Positions 46,642 through 55,073 of a DNA stretch of 64,000 nucleotides are shown piece after piece. Each line of letters begins with the position of its first letter. The stretch's first letter is position 1. Made by a program: the position numbers and the translations under genes. Source of the stretch: Constantimarinum furrinae (lineage in GTDB: Bacteria; Bacteroidota; Bacteroidia; Flavobacteriales; Flavobacteriaceae); assembly GCF_014295415.1 (NCBI RefSeq), contig NZ_CP052909.1, positions 1,488,001 through 1,552,000 on the forward strand, given 5' to 3'. The notes beneath the pieces were generated by a model. It saw only the letters and a list, made by a program, of their open reading frames with translations, searched no databases and was not told where the DNA came from.

Positions 46642-47457
46642 TTAGTTTTCGTCAATATATGATATCTCGATAAAGCAGGGGATATCACTGCCAACATAGC
46701 CTCTTCCATCATCAGATAAAACTAAATTCCCAGAGGCTTCAAATCCTGGAGCGTCGTATTGATCAAATTGTAATGAAAAATTATAGGTTTGTCCGGCTAC
46801 CAGATTAACATAAATAGTCTTGTAAGTCTGACCCCAAGTATCACTATACGCGGTTCCTGTGCCAACATCATTATGATATGCCGAAACGGAGGTAACGTGA
46901 ATTACATGATCTGTGCCGTCAAAGGTAAAACGGAAATCTCCTTCCGCAACTCCGGCGTTTACATCGCTATTATTTATAATATTTCCACCGCCATAACTAA
47001 CCCGCACCTCAATTCGATATAGACCGGAATAGATTGCCGTAAAAGATTTTCCGCTTAGTACGCCCAATCCGGGAACATCCTGAAATCCTAGCAAAGAAGA
47101 ACTTCTTAAAGTAGAAGTTTGTTCATGTAATTCATGTTGTCGAATAAAAAAGTGGGTAACCCACTTACTTCCATCCCAAGAATAAATTCCAGGTTCAACA
47201 TCATTAGCGCCTGTATTTGTGGTATTCGTATTGTAAATAGTGGTTCCTACTTCTAATGCTCCTCCTTTTGGATTAATCACAGGGGCAGCCACTATTGTCG
47301 AAGTCAATGCTGCGCTTGGATAAACCACCCCGTACACTGAACTTTCGACATCCAATATACCCTTAGGACTGGTTGTGCCAATACCTACTTGAGCAGAAGT
47401 AGTTATACCCAATAACATCGCGAACGCAAATAATTTTAGAAAAGTAATTTTTTTCAT
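46642..47457 (-). CDS. VGIGT-module secreted protein, paralogue B
   Basis: 271 residues with a signal peptide (ending MLLGITTSAQ). The module VGIGTTSPKGILDVESS is followed by YPSAALTSTIVAAPVINPKG and NDVEPGIYSWDGSKW. The C-terminal domain matches its neighbours (FTAIYSGLYRIEVRVSYGGG, IYVNLVAGQTYNFSLQFDQY) and ends DIPCFIEISYIDEN. Gaps of 24 and 17 bases to the flanking paralogues point to one transcript. Function unknown; probably an extracellular adhesin-like or matrix protein. Confidence 0.8.
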   Translation of the reverse strand: MKKITFLKLFAFAMLLGITTSAQVGIGTTSPKGILDVESSVYGVVYPSAALTSTIVAAPVINPKGGALEVGTTIYNTNTTNTGANDVEPGIYSWDGSKWVTHFFIRQHELHEQTSTLRSSSLLGFQDVPGLGVLSGKSFTAIYSGLYRIEVRVSYGGGNIINNSDVNAGVAEGDFRFTFDGTDHVIHVTSVSAYHNDVGTGTAYSDTWGQTYKTIYVNLVAGQTYNFSLQFDQYDAPGFEASGNLVLSDDGRGYVGSDIPCFIEISYIDEN

Positions 47458-47474
47458 AATTTAAATTCTTAATG

Positions 47475-48284
47475 TTAGTCTCTTATATATGTGAATTCTA
47501 CCGAGCATGGGGCATGATCTGGAATACCAATATATCCTCGTCCTGTTCCGGAGTTTCCATCATTCTCAAAGGCAGTATTAGTAAATTGATCGAAATGCAA
47601 GGAGAAGCTATAATTTGTCCCCGCAACCAGATCAATATATTCTACATAAGAATGCTGTTGCCAAATTGCATAGTAACGTGTACCGGAAGTTGAATTTGAA
47701 GCATTCGCCTTGGCATTGATAAAACGATCTACGCCATTAAATCGGAAACGGAAAGTCCCTTCCTGAACAGCAATATCGGTTTCGCTCGCATTTAAATTTT
47801 TTACATATCCGGTTCCATAGTTAACACTTACCTCTATTTTATATGTGCCGGTATATCTGGCAGTAAAAGTTTGTCCAGTAAGTCCGGTTATAGTTCTATA
47901 CCCTGAATTGGTAGGTTGAACCATCGATGTCTGTTTAAATATCTGAGAATGTTTTTTAGGAAATTTATTAAACCATTCATTCCCATTCCATACGTAAACT
48001 CCCGGAAAAACGTCATTTGTGCCCGTGGAAGTAGTATTTGTATTGTAAACCACAGTACCAGTGGCTAATTCTCCACCTTGTGGATTCAACACTGGACCTG
48101 CAACATCCGTCGAATTTAGTGCAATTCGCGGAAGTACTATACCAGAAGTACTACTGTTAACATCCAATATTCCGTCAGGGTCTGTGGTGTTGATCCCAAC
48201 TTGTGCATTTAATACAAATGGACTAAATAAAAGAATGAATAACGGTAATAGAAAGAATAGTTTTTTTACATAAGTGGTCTCCAT
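47475..48284 (-). CDS. VGIGT-module secreted protein, paralogue C
   Basis: 269 residues with a signal peptide (FFLLPLFILLFSPFVLNA). The module VGINTTDPDGILDVNSS is followed by VLPRIALNSTDVAGPVLNPQ and NDVFPGVYVWNGNEW. The C-terminal domain contains FTARYTGTYKIEVSVNYGTG and EYIDLVAGTNYSFSLHFDQF, ending APCSVEFTYIRD. It is the first gene of the four-gene run 48284 to 42627. Its upstream region holds a -7-like box and the paired TCGA repeats. Confidence 0.8.
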   Translation of the reverse strand: METTYVKKLFFLLPLFILLFSPFVLNAQVGINTTDPDGILDVNSSTSGIVLPRIALNSTDVAGPVLNPQGGELATGTVVYNTNTTSTGTNDVFPGVYVWNGNEWFNKFPKKHSQIFKQTSMVQPTNSGYRTITGLTGQTFTARYTGTYKIEVSVNYGTGYVKNLNASETDIAVQEGTFRFRFNGVDRFINAKANASNSTSGTRYYAIWQQHSYVEYIDLVAGTNYSFSLHFDQFTNTAFENDGNSGTGRGYIGIPDHAPCSVEFTYIRD

Positions 48285-48314
48285 AATTCAGGGGCGTTAA
48301 TTATTTGGGTACCA

Positions 48315-48376
48315 CAAGTATACGTAAGAAAGTCGATTAAGGTTCTAAAAATTCGATGAAATGCACAAAATTTTAA
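48315..48376 (-). promoter_or_regulatory. Promoter region with paired TCGA-core repeats, site 1
   Basis: TCGA starts at 48333 and 48353, 20 bases apart. The -7-like TATACTTG (48315-48322, one mismatch to TAnnTTTG) is 10 bases from the nearer repeat, the same gap as at site 2. The distal 24 bases (48353-48376) match site 2 (50739-50762) at 22 of 24. No TTG -33 is seen, suggesting dependence on an activator. Leader length would be about 24 bases. Confidence 0.55.
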
Positions 48377-48377
48377 G

Positions 48378-48426
48378 AAAAAGACGAATTCCCCTACAAA
48401 AATTGGATAATTGTAGGGGTAATTCG
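48378..48426 (-). terminator. Terminator of the 735-residue surface protein gene
   Basis: Arms 48385-48399 and 48411-48426 pair over 15 bp with a single bulge (CCCCTACAA / TTGTAGGGG core). On the minus strand a T-rich run follows. It lies 46 bases beyond the stop at 48472. Confidence 0.8.
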
Positions 48427-48471
48427 AATGTTGACATACGTAAATGCGCTAACTATTTGATTATCTATTTA

Positions 48472-50679
48472 TTAAATACCTCCTGTGTTATTGTTTTCCG
48501 GTATATATTTTTTCATCTCTTTTGCTTCCAAAGATTCCGGCGCAATACTTTCAGGAGCGTTCGGAAATCTGAGGTCACTGTATTTTGAAACATTTTCAGC
48601 CGTTCCGCCTTCATCTTTACGGTTTCCAACAATATGCCATGAAAATGGTACATTGGAGACCCCTCCTTGCAATTCATTTACGGTAAATCCTGTAGCTGAT
48701 TTGTTTGTGACATAGACGCCATTACAATCTCCCTCCAACTGTATAAAAACTTTTAAAGGATGATCATTATCCACTACTATATTCGTTGAAAATATAGGAT
48801 CGATGGTAATAGTGGCAGTACCGTTTATCAATTGTCCGGTACCATAGTCTTCAAAAAGGACTTCCGGAGCTTCAGAAGCAAACATTACTCTTTTGCTGTC
48901 TCCTGGTGTGGCTCCATCTACGATCGTCGACACTGTTCCATTTCCGATAATTTTATAATTGGTACCTCCTACTCTCGCTCCTGCATACGAATAGGATGAA
49001 TTTGATGAAGATCCTCCGCTATAAAAATATCCGCCATAGTATACATTTTGATTTCCTACCGGAGTGGTCACATTTGCAGCGTATCCCGCCAATTGTGCTC
49101 TGGGGTCCCGAGCGTCGGCTGTTATGGCATTTCCTGTATAATTGGTTTGAAAACGTGCCGCTTCTATGGTCCCGGCCGAAGTAATAGGGCCTTCAGTAAT
49201 AGCATATAGGGAAAGATCGGTAGCATTAGTATTAATGCCTACATTTAATATGGAAGAAGATGAAATGGAGGTAGTGCTTCCCGATACTGCTCTTAATCCC
49301 ATATTCGATGCAGTACTGGATAGCTTGTCCGATACGGCTAGAACGCCATTTGCACCGTTATCTCCTGCCCCCCAGGCTTGGATTCCTCCAATTAAAAATG
49401 CTCCACCTGTATAGGAAGTCGTAGTGTATGCGCCATGCGAATTTGCTGCATATCCGTACAATCCCAGACCCGTCCCGGTGTTTTCTCCACGAATTCCAAT
49501 TCCCGATCCTGTATCAATTCCGTACACTGAGGCCCCATTACTCGAAGTTTCGCTTAAAAGACCAAATGCGGTAGCCGGATTGTTCACACGAAGTGCCACA
49601 TTGGTATACGGATTGTTTCCGAAGGCGGCAGTTCCGGTTCCTAAAACCCGAAATCTTTCGAGGTCATCTGTTCGAAGTACAAAATCTGTAGCATCGGTAG
49701 TTCCTATAAAATTGTTGGCAGGGTTTGTTCCCGCATTTCCTTCCAGAGACCAATCTCTACCACCGGTCCCACCCATTGCAACCCACTGAGATCCGTCCCA
49801 ATAGTAAAACCCGGGTAATACCTCAGTACTTCCACTGCTAGAATTTGCGGTATTATACACTAATAAACCTGAAGCAGGAGATACTACAGGAGCTGCATTA
49901 TTCGTAGCGGTTAAAGCTACTCGGTTAATTAAAATCCCTCTGTTATTGTCGGCCATTTCCAACTGAGCACTATTGTTTGGAGAATTTGTTCCCAAACCTA
50001 CGTTGTCAGTCGCACCATCAACGAATAAGGAATTAGCCTCATTGCTGGTTTCGATTCGGGTGTTAATATCAGACCCGGTACTGTTGACGACCAGTTCATC
50101 ATTTGCGCCTTCACGCAGCGCAACAAATTCGAGACCGCCCGCGGCAAAATTCAATTCATCGGCAGAGTTTCGGAATACTCCTGTATCGGGATCCACATCC
50201 CATGCCAGTAAAGGCGTAGTTGCCGACCCCGGTGCAAAGGCTCTTAAAAGACCGTTATTAGTTATTTCGAGGCGCTCTGTGTTATTTGTTCTGAATCGAA
50301 TTCCGACATTGTCTATCGTTCCTATGAAGTCTGATGCCGGATTCGTACTAACATTACCCGATTGCTTCCAGTCTTTACCTAAAAGTGGTACCCAGACCGA
50401 TCCGGTCCAGTAATGATACCCTTCCCCTGTCGTAGTATTGGTATTATAAACAAGAAGTCCGGTAGTCGCCCCACCTGTAATTGGGGCAATAGTAGCCAAA
50501 TTCGTTATATTTACTCTGGGAACAAGAATTCCCTTATCGCTTGAGCTGATGTCTAAGATAGACCCGGCTTGCGGTGTAGTTGTGCCTATCCCCACCTGAC
50601 CATGGAGCAGACCGATTCCTAATATAAATGAAATTAATAGTAGAAATTTTTGAGAGTGTAGAGTTCGTTGCATAAGCAT
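48472..50679 (-). CDS. Large secreted protein with two VGIGT-type modules and a phage-fibre-like C-terminal domain
   Basis: 735 residues; ATG at 50679, or at 50673 two codons later. Signal peptide ends LISFILGIGLLHG. First module at residue ~28 (VGIGTTTPQAGSILDIS), second at ~225 (VGLGTNSPNNSAQLEMAD), each ending in a YYW/HYW-G-S-WV motif. The middle is Gly/Ser/Asn-rich, as in trimeric fibres. The C-terminal ~160 residues (GDSKRVMFASEAPEVLFEDY, LEGDCNGVYVTNKSATGFTV, SNVPFSWHIVGNRKDEG) resemble a beta-domain found at the end of tail-fibre-like bacterial proteins. No T9SS signal is seen. Function unknown; surface appendage or matrix protein is likely. Confidence 0.8.
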   Translation of the reverse strand: MLMQRTLHSQKFLLLISFILGIGLLHGQVGIGTTTPQAGSILDISSSDKGILVPRVNITNLATIAPITGGATTGLLVYNTNTTTGEGYHYWTGSVWVPLLGKDWKQSGNVSTNPASDFIGTIDNVGIRFRTNNTERLEITNNGLLRAFAPGSATTPLLAWDVDPDTGVFRNSADELNFAAGGLEFVALREGANDELVVNSTGSDINTRIETSNEANSLFVDGATDNVGLGTNSPNNSAQLEMADNNRGILINRVALTATNNAAPVVSPASGLLVYNTANSSSGSTEVLPGFYYWDGSQWVAMGGTGGRDWSLEGNAGTNPANNFIGTTDATDFVLRTDDLERFRVLGTGTAAFGNNPYTNVALRVNNPATAFGLLSETSSNGASVYGIDTGSGIGIRGENTGTGLGLYGYAANSHGAYTTTSYTGGAFLIGGIQAWGAGDNGANGVLAVSDKLSSTASNMGLRAVSGSTTSISSSSILNVGINTNATDLSLYAITEGPITSAGTIEAARFQTNYTGNAITADARDPRAQLAGYAANVTTPVGNQNVYYGGYFYSGGSSSNSSYSYAGARVGGTNYKIIGNGTVSTIVDGATPGDSKRVMFASEAPEVLFEDYGTGQLINGTATITIDPIFSTNIVVDNDHPLKVFIQLEGDCNGVYVTNKSATGFTVNELQGGVSNVPFSWHIVGNRKDEGGTAENVSKYSDLRFPNAPESIAPESLEAKEMKKYIPENNNTGGI

Positions 50680-50700
50680 AGGGAGTTAAGAAAATTCCTA

Positions 50701-50762
50701 CAATATTATAATATATAATCGACTAAAAACAAATATAATCGATGAAATGCATAATATTTTAA
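50701..50762 (-). promoter_or_regulatory. Promoter region with paired TCGA-core repeats, site 2
   Basis: TCGA starts at 50719 and 50739, 20 bases apart. -7-like TAATATTG (50701-50708) lies 10 bases from the nearer repeat, and a TTG (50730-50732) 21 bases upstream of it may be the -33. A second -7-like TATATTTG (50730-50737) lies between the repeats. The leader from the first candidate would be about 15-20 bases. Confidence 0.55.
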
Positions 50763-50932
50763 CCTTTTAACATTTATTATGTTAAATTCTCTTCCTGCCT
50801 AGATGGCTTAAAATTCAGTTTTAATTGAGATATTAATAACCTGATTTACACTTGCCTGCTCATTTATCAATTTTATTCTTCATAATTACCTATTTATTGC
50901 ATTTTTGCTAAATATTAAACAAAAAAGATACT

Positions 50933-51880
50933 TTGGATTCAAAAACCCCTGATTTTCAATTTTTTGACCGAAAAATTCATTCTGTCAATCAAATTATTGA
51001 TCCACAAATATGTAAAGGTTCAATAACTAACCTATCGATAAAGCGCGAGGATCAAATTCACCCTTTTATTTCGGGAAATAAATTCCGAAAGCTCAAGTAT
51101 GTAATTAAAGATGCTGTTCTATCCGGAAAAGATGCATTACTCACCTACGGCGGGGCATATTCTAATCACATTACAGCGGTAGCTGAAGCGGGTCGCCATT
51201 GTCATTTTAAAACCATTGGCGTAATCCGAGGGGAAGAAGTTGAAGCAAGAATAGAAGGCAATCCTACATTGCGCTATGCGCTTTCCTGTGGGATGACACT
51301 TAAATTTGTGTCCAGAGCTCAGTATAAGAATAAGCATTCAACTAATGCTCTAAAAGCGCTAAAAGAAGAATTTGGTGAGTTCTATGAGATCCCCGAGGGT
51401 GGCACAAATCACTTGGCTGTAAAAGGATGTGAGGAAATTCTGTTAGCAGAAGATTCAGATTATGATCATATTTGTGTGTCGGTGGGTACCGGAGGAACCC
51501 TGGCCGGAATCGTAAATGCTTCCAAACCCTATCAAAAAGTTATCGGCTTTTCAGCATTAAAGGGTGATTTTCTCACTTCCGAAGTAAAAAAATATACCGC
51601 CAAGAACAATTTTGAAATCACAGATTCTTTCAGTTTTGGCGGGTATGCTAAAATAGATCGTGAATTAATTCGTTTCATTAATAATTTTAAGACGAAAACC
51701 AAAATTCAGCTGGATCCTATATATACCGGTAAAATGATGTTTGGTATCTTTGAGCTCTTTAAGCAAGGGTATTTCGAGGAAAATAGCCGAATTTTGGCTA
51801 TACATACCGGTGGGATACAGGGTATTGAAGGAATGAATCAGAAATTGAACAAATTAAAATTACCTCAAATCATTACGTAA
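50933..51880 (+). CDS. PLP-dependent D-cysteine desulfhydrase / ACC deaminase family protein
   Basis: 315 residues with a TTG start at 50933; no ATG is available before the conserved region. Fold type II PLP enzyme: the PLP Lys is in FISGNKFRKLKYVI, the substrate loop in LLTYGGAYSNHITAVAEAG, the phosphate loop in CVSVGTGGTLAGIVNA. Members deaminate 1-aminocyclopropane-1-carboxylate or desulfurate D-cysteine. True ACC deaminases are rare in this phylum, so a D-cysteine or related activity is more likely (inference). The next gene starts one base after its stop. Confidence 0.9.
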   Translation: MDSKTPDFQFFDRKIHSVNQIIDPQICKGSITNLSIKREDQIHPFISGNKFRKLKYVIKDAVLSGKDALLTYGGAYSNHITAVAEAGRHCHFKTIGVIRGEEVEARIEGNPTLRYALSCGMTLKFVSRAQYKNKHSTNALKALKEEFGEFYEIPEGGTNHLAVKGCEEILLAEDSDYDHICVSVGTGGTLAGIVNASKPYQKVIGFSALKGDFLTSEVKKYTAKNNFEITDSFSFGGYAKIDRELIRFINNFKTKTKIQLDPIYTGKMMFGIFELFKQGYFEENSRILAIHTGGIQGIEGMNQKLNKLKLPQIIT

Positions 51881-51881
51881 T

Positions 51882-52727
51882 ATGCGGGCAGGAATTATTA
51901 CTCTATTACTAATTAGTATTATTTCACTAGGAAGTTGTAAGGCTAAAAAGCGTGTTGTTACCGCAAAAAAAACTCCCCGAACCGAAAGAGTGATTATCGA
52001 TACTAGTCCGAAAATCGATAATACCCTGGAAGAAATTCCTGAAGACAAACCTACAGAGGTCATTAAACCCAAACCCAATGCTTCATATGCAGAGATCCTG
52101 TCTTCTTATATAGATACCTACAGCGACATCGCTAAGGAAGAAATGCTTCAGTACGGTATTCCAGCCAGTATAACGCTTGCTCAGGGAATTCTTGAAAGTG
52201 GAGCGGGTAGAGGAGAACTTACCAATAAAGCCAATAACCACTTCGGAATAAAATGTCATGGATGGACAGGTGAAACAGTGTACCACGATGATGATGAATC
52301 ACAAGAGTGTTTCAGAAAATATAAGGATCCCAAATACTCGTATAGGGATCACTCGCTGTTCTTAACACAACGCAGTAGATATAAAGATCTTTTTAAACTA
52401 AAGAAAGACGATTACAAAGGATGGGCAAAGGGACTCCGCAAAGCCGGATATGCCACCGATCCTAAATATCCGGATAAACTTATCGCCATTATTGAAAAGA
52501 ATAAGCTGTATAAATACGACGACGAGGTATTAGGAAATAAAGTGAGTATCCTAAAACCTGATGACTCCAAGATCTCTACCTACACAGTAACCTCCGGAGA
52601 TACCCTCTATAGTATCGCACGCCGTTTCAATATCACCGTGGATACTCTAAAAGAGTATAATGGTTTGGATTCTAATACGATTTCTATCGGACAGGTGTTA
52701 TATTTGCACCCTGTAAAGAATCAATAG
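51882..52727 (+). CDS. N-acetylglucosaminidase (GH73-type) lipoprotein with LysM
   Basis: 281 residues. Lipoprotein signal with lipobox (LLISIISLGSC). A basic linker is followed by a glucosaminidase domain (residues ~65-210): ITLAQGILESGAGRGELTNK carries the catalytic Glu, then NNHFGIKCHGWTGETVYHDD and HSLFLTQRSRYKDLF. A C-terminal LysM (~233-278, YTVTSGDTLYSIARRFNITV) binds peptidoglycan. It hydrolyses cell-wall glycan from the outer or inner membrane face. It is followed nine bases later by hemL. Confidence 0.93.
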   Translation: MRAGIITLLLISIISLGSCKAKKRVVTAKKTPRTERVIIDTSPKIDNTLEEIPEDKPTEVIKPKPNASYAEILSSYIDTYSDIAKEEMLQYGIPASITLAQGILESGAGRGELTNKANNHFGIKCHGWTGETVYHDDDESQECFRKYKDPKYSYRDHSLFLTQRSRYKDLFKLKKDDYKGWAKGLRKAGYATDPKYPDKLIAIIEKNKLYKYDDEVLGNKVSILKPDDSKISTYTVTSGDTLYSIARRFNITVDTLKEYNGLDSNTISIGQVLYLHPVKNQ

Positions 52728-52736
52728 CATATTTTC

Positions 52737-54026
52737 ATGATCTATAAGAGAAGCAGCGCCTTGTTCAAGGATGCTCTAAAAGTAATTCCAGGTGGTGTCA
52801 ATTCCCCGGTACGCGCCTTCAACGCCGTTGGTGGCGAACCTGTTTTTGTTGAAAAGGCAAAAGGGGCCTACCTGTATGATGCCGATGGTAATAAACTCAT
52901 CGATTATATTGCCTCATGGGGGCCCATGATCCTGGGGCATGCATATGAACCCGTCGTAAATGCGGTAATTGAAAAGGCCAAAAAGGGTACCTCCTTTGGA
53001 ATGCCTACTGAAATAGAAACCGAAATTGCTGCACTCGCCGTAGCTATGGTACCGAATATCGACAAGATCCGTTTTGTAAACAGTGGGACCGAAGCATGTA
53101 TGAGTGCCGTTCGACTTGCTCGAGGATTTACAGGCAGAGATAAGATCATAAAATTTGCAGGGTGCTATCACGGTCATAGCGATTCATTTTTAATTCAGGC
53201 CGGGAGCGGAGCCGTAACCTTTGGGGTGCCTAATAGTCCCGGAGTCACTCAGGGTACAGCCAAGGATACTTTACTTGCCCATTTCAATGATCTGGACGCT
53301 GTGGCTAAGTTAATTTCTGAAAATAAAGAAGAAATAGCTTGCATTATATTAGAGCCGGTTGCCGGTAATATGGGCTGTATTCCACCGGCTGAAGGATTTC
53401 TTGAAGGCTTGCGGGAATTATGTGATGCGCATAATATTTTACTTATTTTCGACGAGGTAATGACCGGATTTCGACTGGCTAAAGGCGGAGTGCAAGAGCG
53501 ATTTAATATTGAGGCAGATATTGTCACCTTCGGGAAAGTAATTGGAGGAGGTCTGCCGGTAGGAGCTTTTGCTGCCCGTGCAGAGATCATGAACTATCTT
53601 GCTCCTTTGGGACCGGTGTATCAGGCAGGAACGCTTAGCGGGAATCCGTTGGCTATGGCAAGCGGTTTGGCAATGTTAAACAGCTTGAATAATAATCCTG
53701 ATATATTTAACTCTTTAGAAGAAAAAACGGCATACCTGCATTCTGGGTTGGATAGGTCGCTCCAAGAATCCAATGTGGTTTATACCATAAACAGGCTGGG
53801 TTCAATGATCTCAGTGCATTTTTCTGAAACCCCCGTTACCGACTTTAAATCTGCGGCGCTTGGAAATAATACAACTTTTAAAGATTTCTTTCACGGGATG
53901 TTACAACAGGGCGTCTACTTGCCGCCAAGTGCCTTTGAAAGCTGGTTTCTTAATGATGCTTTAACCTATGAGGATCTGGATTACACTATTGAAGCTACGA
54001 AGAAAGTCGCAAAAACCTTGACATAA
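52737..54026 (+). CDS. hemL: Glutamate-1-semialdehyde 2,1-aminomutase
   Basis: 429 residues, standard length. PLP-dependent class III aminotransferase fold. [19 protein letters not shown] at the start is typical of Hem[21 protein letters not shown], the PLP Lys in [17 protein letters not shown], and [20 protein letters not shown] confirm it. It makes 5-aminolevulinate in the C5 route of haem synthesis. It follows the PLP and glucosaminidase genes with very short gaps, and a strong hairpin ends the unit. Confidence 0.96.
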   Translation: MIYKRSSALFKDALKVIPGGVNSPVRAFNAVGGEPVFVEKAKGAYLYDADGNKLIDYIASWGPMILGHAYEPVVNAVIEKAKKGTSFGMPTEIETEIAALAVAMVPNIDKIRFVNSGTEACMSAVRLARGFTGRDKIIKFAGCYHGHSDSFLIQAGSGAVTFGVPNSPGVTQGTAKDTLLAHFNDLDAVAKLISENKEEIACIILEPVAGNMGCIPPAEGFLEGLRELCDAHNILLIFDEVMTGFRLAKGGVQERFNIEADIVTFGKVIGGGLPVGAFAARAEIMNYLAPLGPVYQAGTLSGNPLAMASGLAMLNSLNNNPDIFNSLEEKTAYLHSGLDRSLQESNVVYTINRLGSMISVHFSETPVTDFKSAALGNNTTFKDFFHGMLQQGVYLPPSAFESWFLNDALTYEDLDYTIEATKKVAKTLT

Positions 54027-54029
54027 AAA

Positions 54030-54057
54030 AACCTCCTGATTTCGATCAGGAGGTTTC
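54030..54057. terminator. UUCG-loop terminator between hemL and the convergent LTxxQ gene
   Basis: Perfect 12-bp stem AAACCTCCTGAT-TTCG-ATCAGGAGGTTT with a tetraloop. A run of A precedes it, giving the T-run needed on the minus strand; only TTT follows on the plus strand. Confidence 0.9.
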
Positions 54058-54075
54058 CATATGGGTTATGAATAC

Positions 54076-54426
54076 TTACTGTTTCTGCATGGCCAACCAC
54101 TGTTTGTACTGGTCTGCCGTTAGTTGCTTCTTTACATTTTCCTGAAGTGCCTCATCGAATTTTTTTCTCGAAGCCACAACAGCAGCATCTTTCTGGTTTT
54201 TACCTTCAACATGCTTTCTGTAATTACTGTAGTGTGCTGTATATGCTCTAAATAAAGCACGTTGCTGATCTCCATTAAGCGAAAACTTTTCTGAAAGTTC
54301 AGCTACTTTGGTTTTAGCAATTACTTCGGGTCTGTCACCATCTTGTGAAAGACTTTGTGCCTCAGCGTTATTCACACTGAAAAGTAAAACCATTGCAAAG
54401 GCAAATACAGATAATAGATTTTTCAT
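54076..54426 (-). CDS. Small periplasmic LTxxQ-like (Spy/CpxP-like) protein
   Basis: 116 residues from the ATG at 54426 (signal peptide MKNLLSVFAFAMVLLFSVNN AEA, cleaved after AEA). The frame is open further upstream but without a signal-like start. The mature part is helical, with VAELSEKFSLNGDQQRALFR and QLTADQYKQWLAMQKQ, two LTxxQ-like elements. Such proteins in proteobacteria are envelope-stress chaperones; equivalence here is only suggested. A paralogue-like gene lies 78 bases upstream. Confidence 0.78.
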   Translation of the reverse strand: MKNLLSVFAFAMVLLFSVNNAEAQSLSQDGDRPEVIAKTKVAELSEKFSLNGDQQRALFRAYTAHYSNYRKHVEGKNQKDAAVVASRKKFDEALQENVKKQLTADQYKQWLAMQKQ

Positions 54427-54504
54427 TGTTTCAAAATTTAATTTAAGGTTACTAATGTAACTATTTTGAATTGAATAATCCAATAATTAGGCCAAATTTA
54501 GCGT

Positions 54505-54960
54505 TTACCCCTGTTTTTTTTGTGGATGCTGCCCTTTCTTTGCTCTATGCGGCTTACCACGTCTTTTTTGAGACAAATTTTCCCACTTTTTATACTGATC
54601 CGGAGTGAGAATGTCCTTCATTTTGGCTTTAAGGGCAATTTGAGCATCCATACGGTCAGACTTGTATTGAAAGCGCTCTTTTTCGGTTAATTCCTTTTTG
54701 CTCTCCTTCATTTTACGCATTTCCTGATTCTTTTTTGCTCGCTCCAGCTCGAGTACTTTAACTTGTTGTTGCTGTGCTTCGGAAAGATCCAATGCCAGTG
54801 TTAATTTCTTGGTAGAAAGTTCAGCCGCCTGATCAGGAGTAAGATTAGCCATTTTATTGTGATGCCCTTTTCTTCCTTCATTTGTGTCATCGTTCCCCTG
54901 CTGTGCCTGAGCGACGATAAAGCACATTAATCCCATAAGTACTAAAATTTTCTTTTTCAT
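54505..54960 (-). CDS. Small periplasmic LTxxQ-like protein, basic C-terminus
   Basis: 151 residues with a signal peptide (KILVLMGLMCFIVAQAQ). Helical mature part with NLTPDQAAELSTKKLTLALD, LSEAQQQQVKVLELERAKKN and ILTPDQYKKWENLSQKR, similar in plan to the next gene downstream. The C-terminus is very basic (RRGKPHRAKKGQHPQKKQ), which could contact nucleic acid, LPS or acidic polymers. Role unknown; an envelope chaperone is one possibility. Confidence 0.78.
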   Translation of the reverse strand: MKKKILVLMGLMCFIVAQAQQGNDDTNEGRKGHHNKMANLTPDQAAELSTKKLTLALDLSEAQQQQVKVLELERAKKNQEMRKMKESKKELTEKERFQYKSDRMDAQIALKAKMKDILTPDQYKKWENLSQKRRGKPHRAKKGQHPQKKQG

Positions 54961-55024
54961 GATTCTAATATTAAAGTTTGTGAGATTTTGACCTATGACC
55001 GCACAAATAGTTTAATCGGTATCA

Positions 55025-55055
55025 ATAAAAAAAGCCGCTCATTTAGAACGGCCTT
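55025..55055 (-). terminator. Terminator after the diheme lipoprotein gene
   Basis: On the minus strand GCCGTTC - TAAAT - GAGCGGC (arms 55046-55052 and 55034-55040), seven pairs with one wobble, followed by seven T. Confidence 0.8.
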
Positions 55056-55073
55056 GTAAAATTTATACGACTT

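Noticed and set aside
45784-48284. Tandem similarity interpreted as a CRISPR or satellite repeat
   Set aside because: The similarity is between three diverged protein-coding paralogues of about 270 codons, not identical short repeats with spacers.
49973-50413. Plus-strand open frames of up to 146 codons opposite the 735-residue protein
   Set aside because: They are antisense shadows of a low-complexity coding strand, with no signal, domain or promoter of their own.
40905-50679. Prophage or phage tail gene cluster
   Set aside because: S74 and fibre-like domains are present, but every protein has a secretion signal, one has a T9SS tail, and no capsid, terminase, integrase or lysis gene is nearby.
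50933-51880. True ACC deaminase (acdS) naming
   Set aside because: The family also contains D-cysteine desulfhydrases and other enzymes; specificity residues cannot be settled by eye, so no symbol is given.
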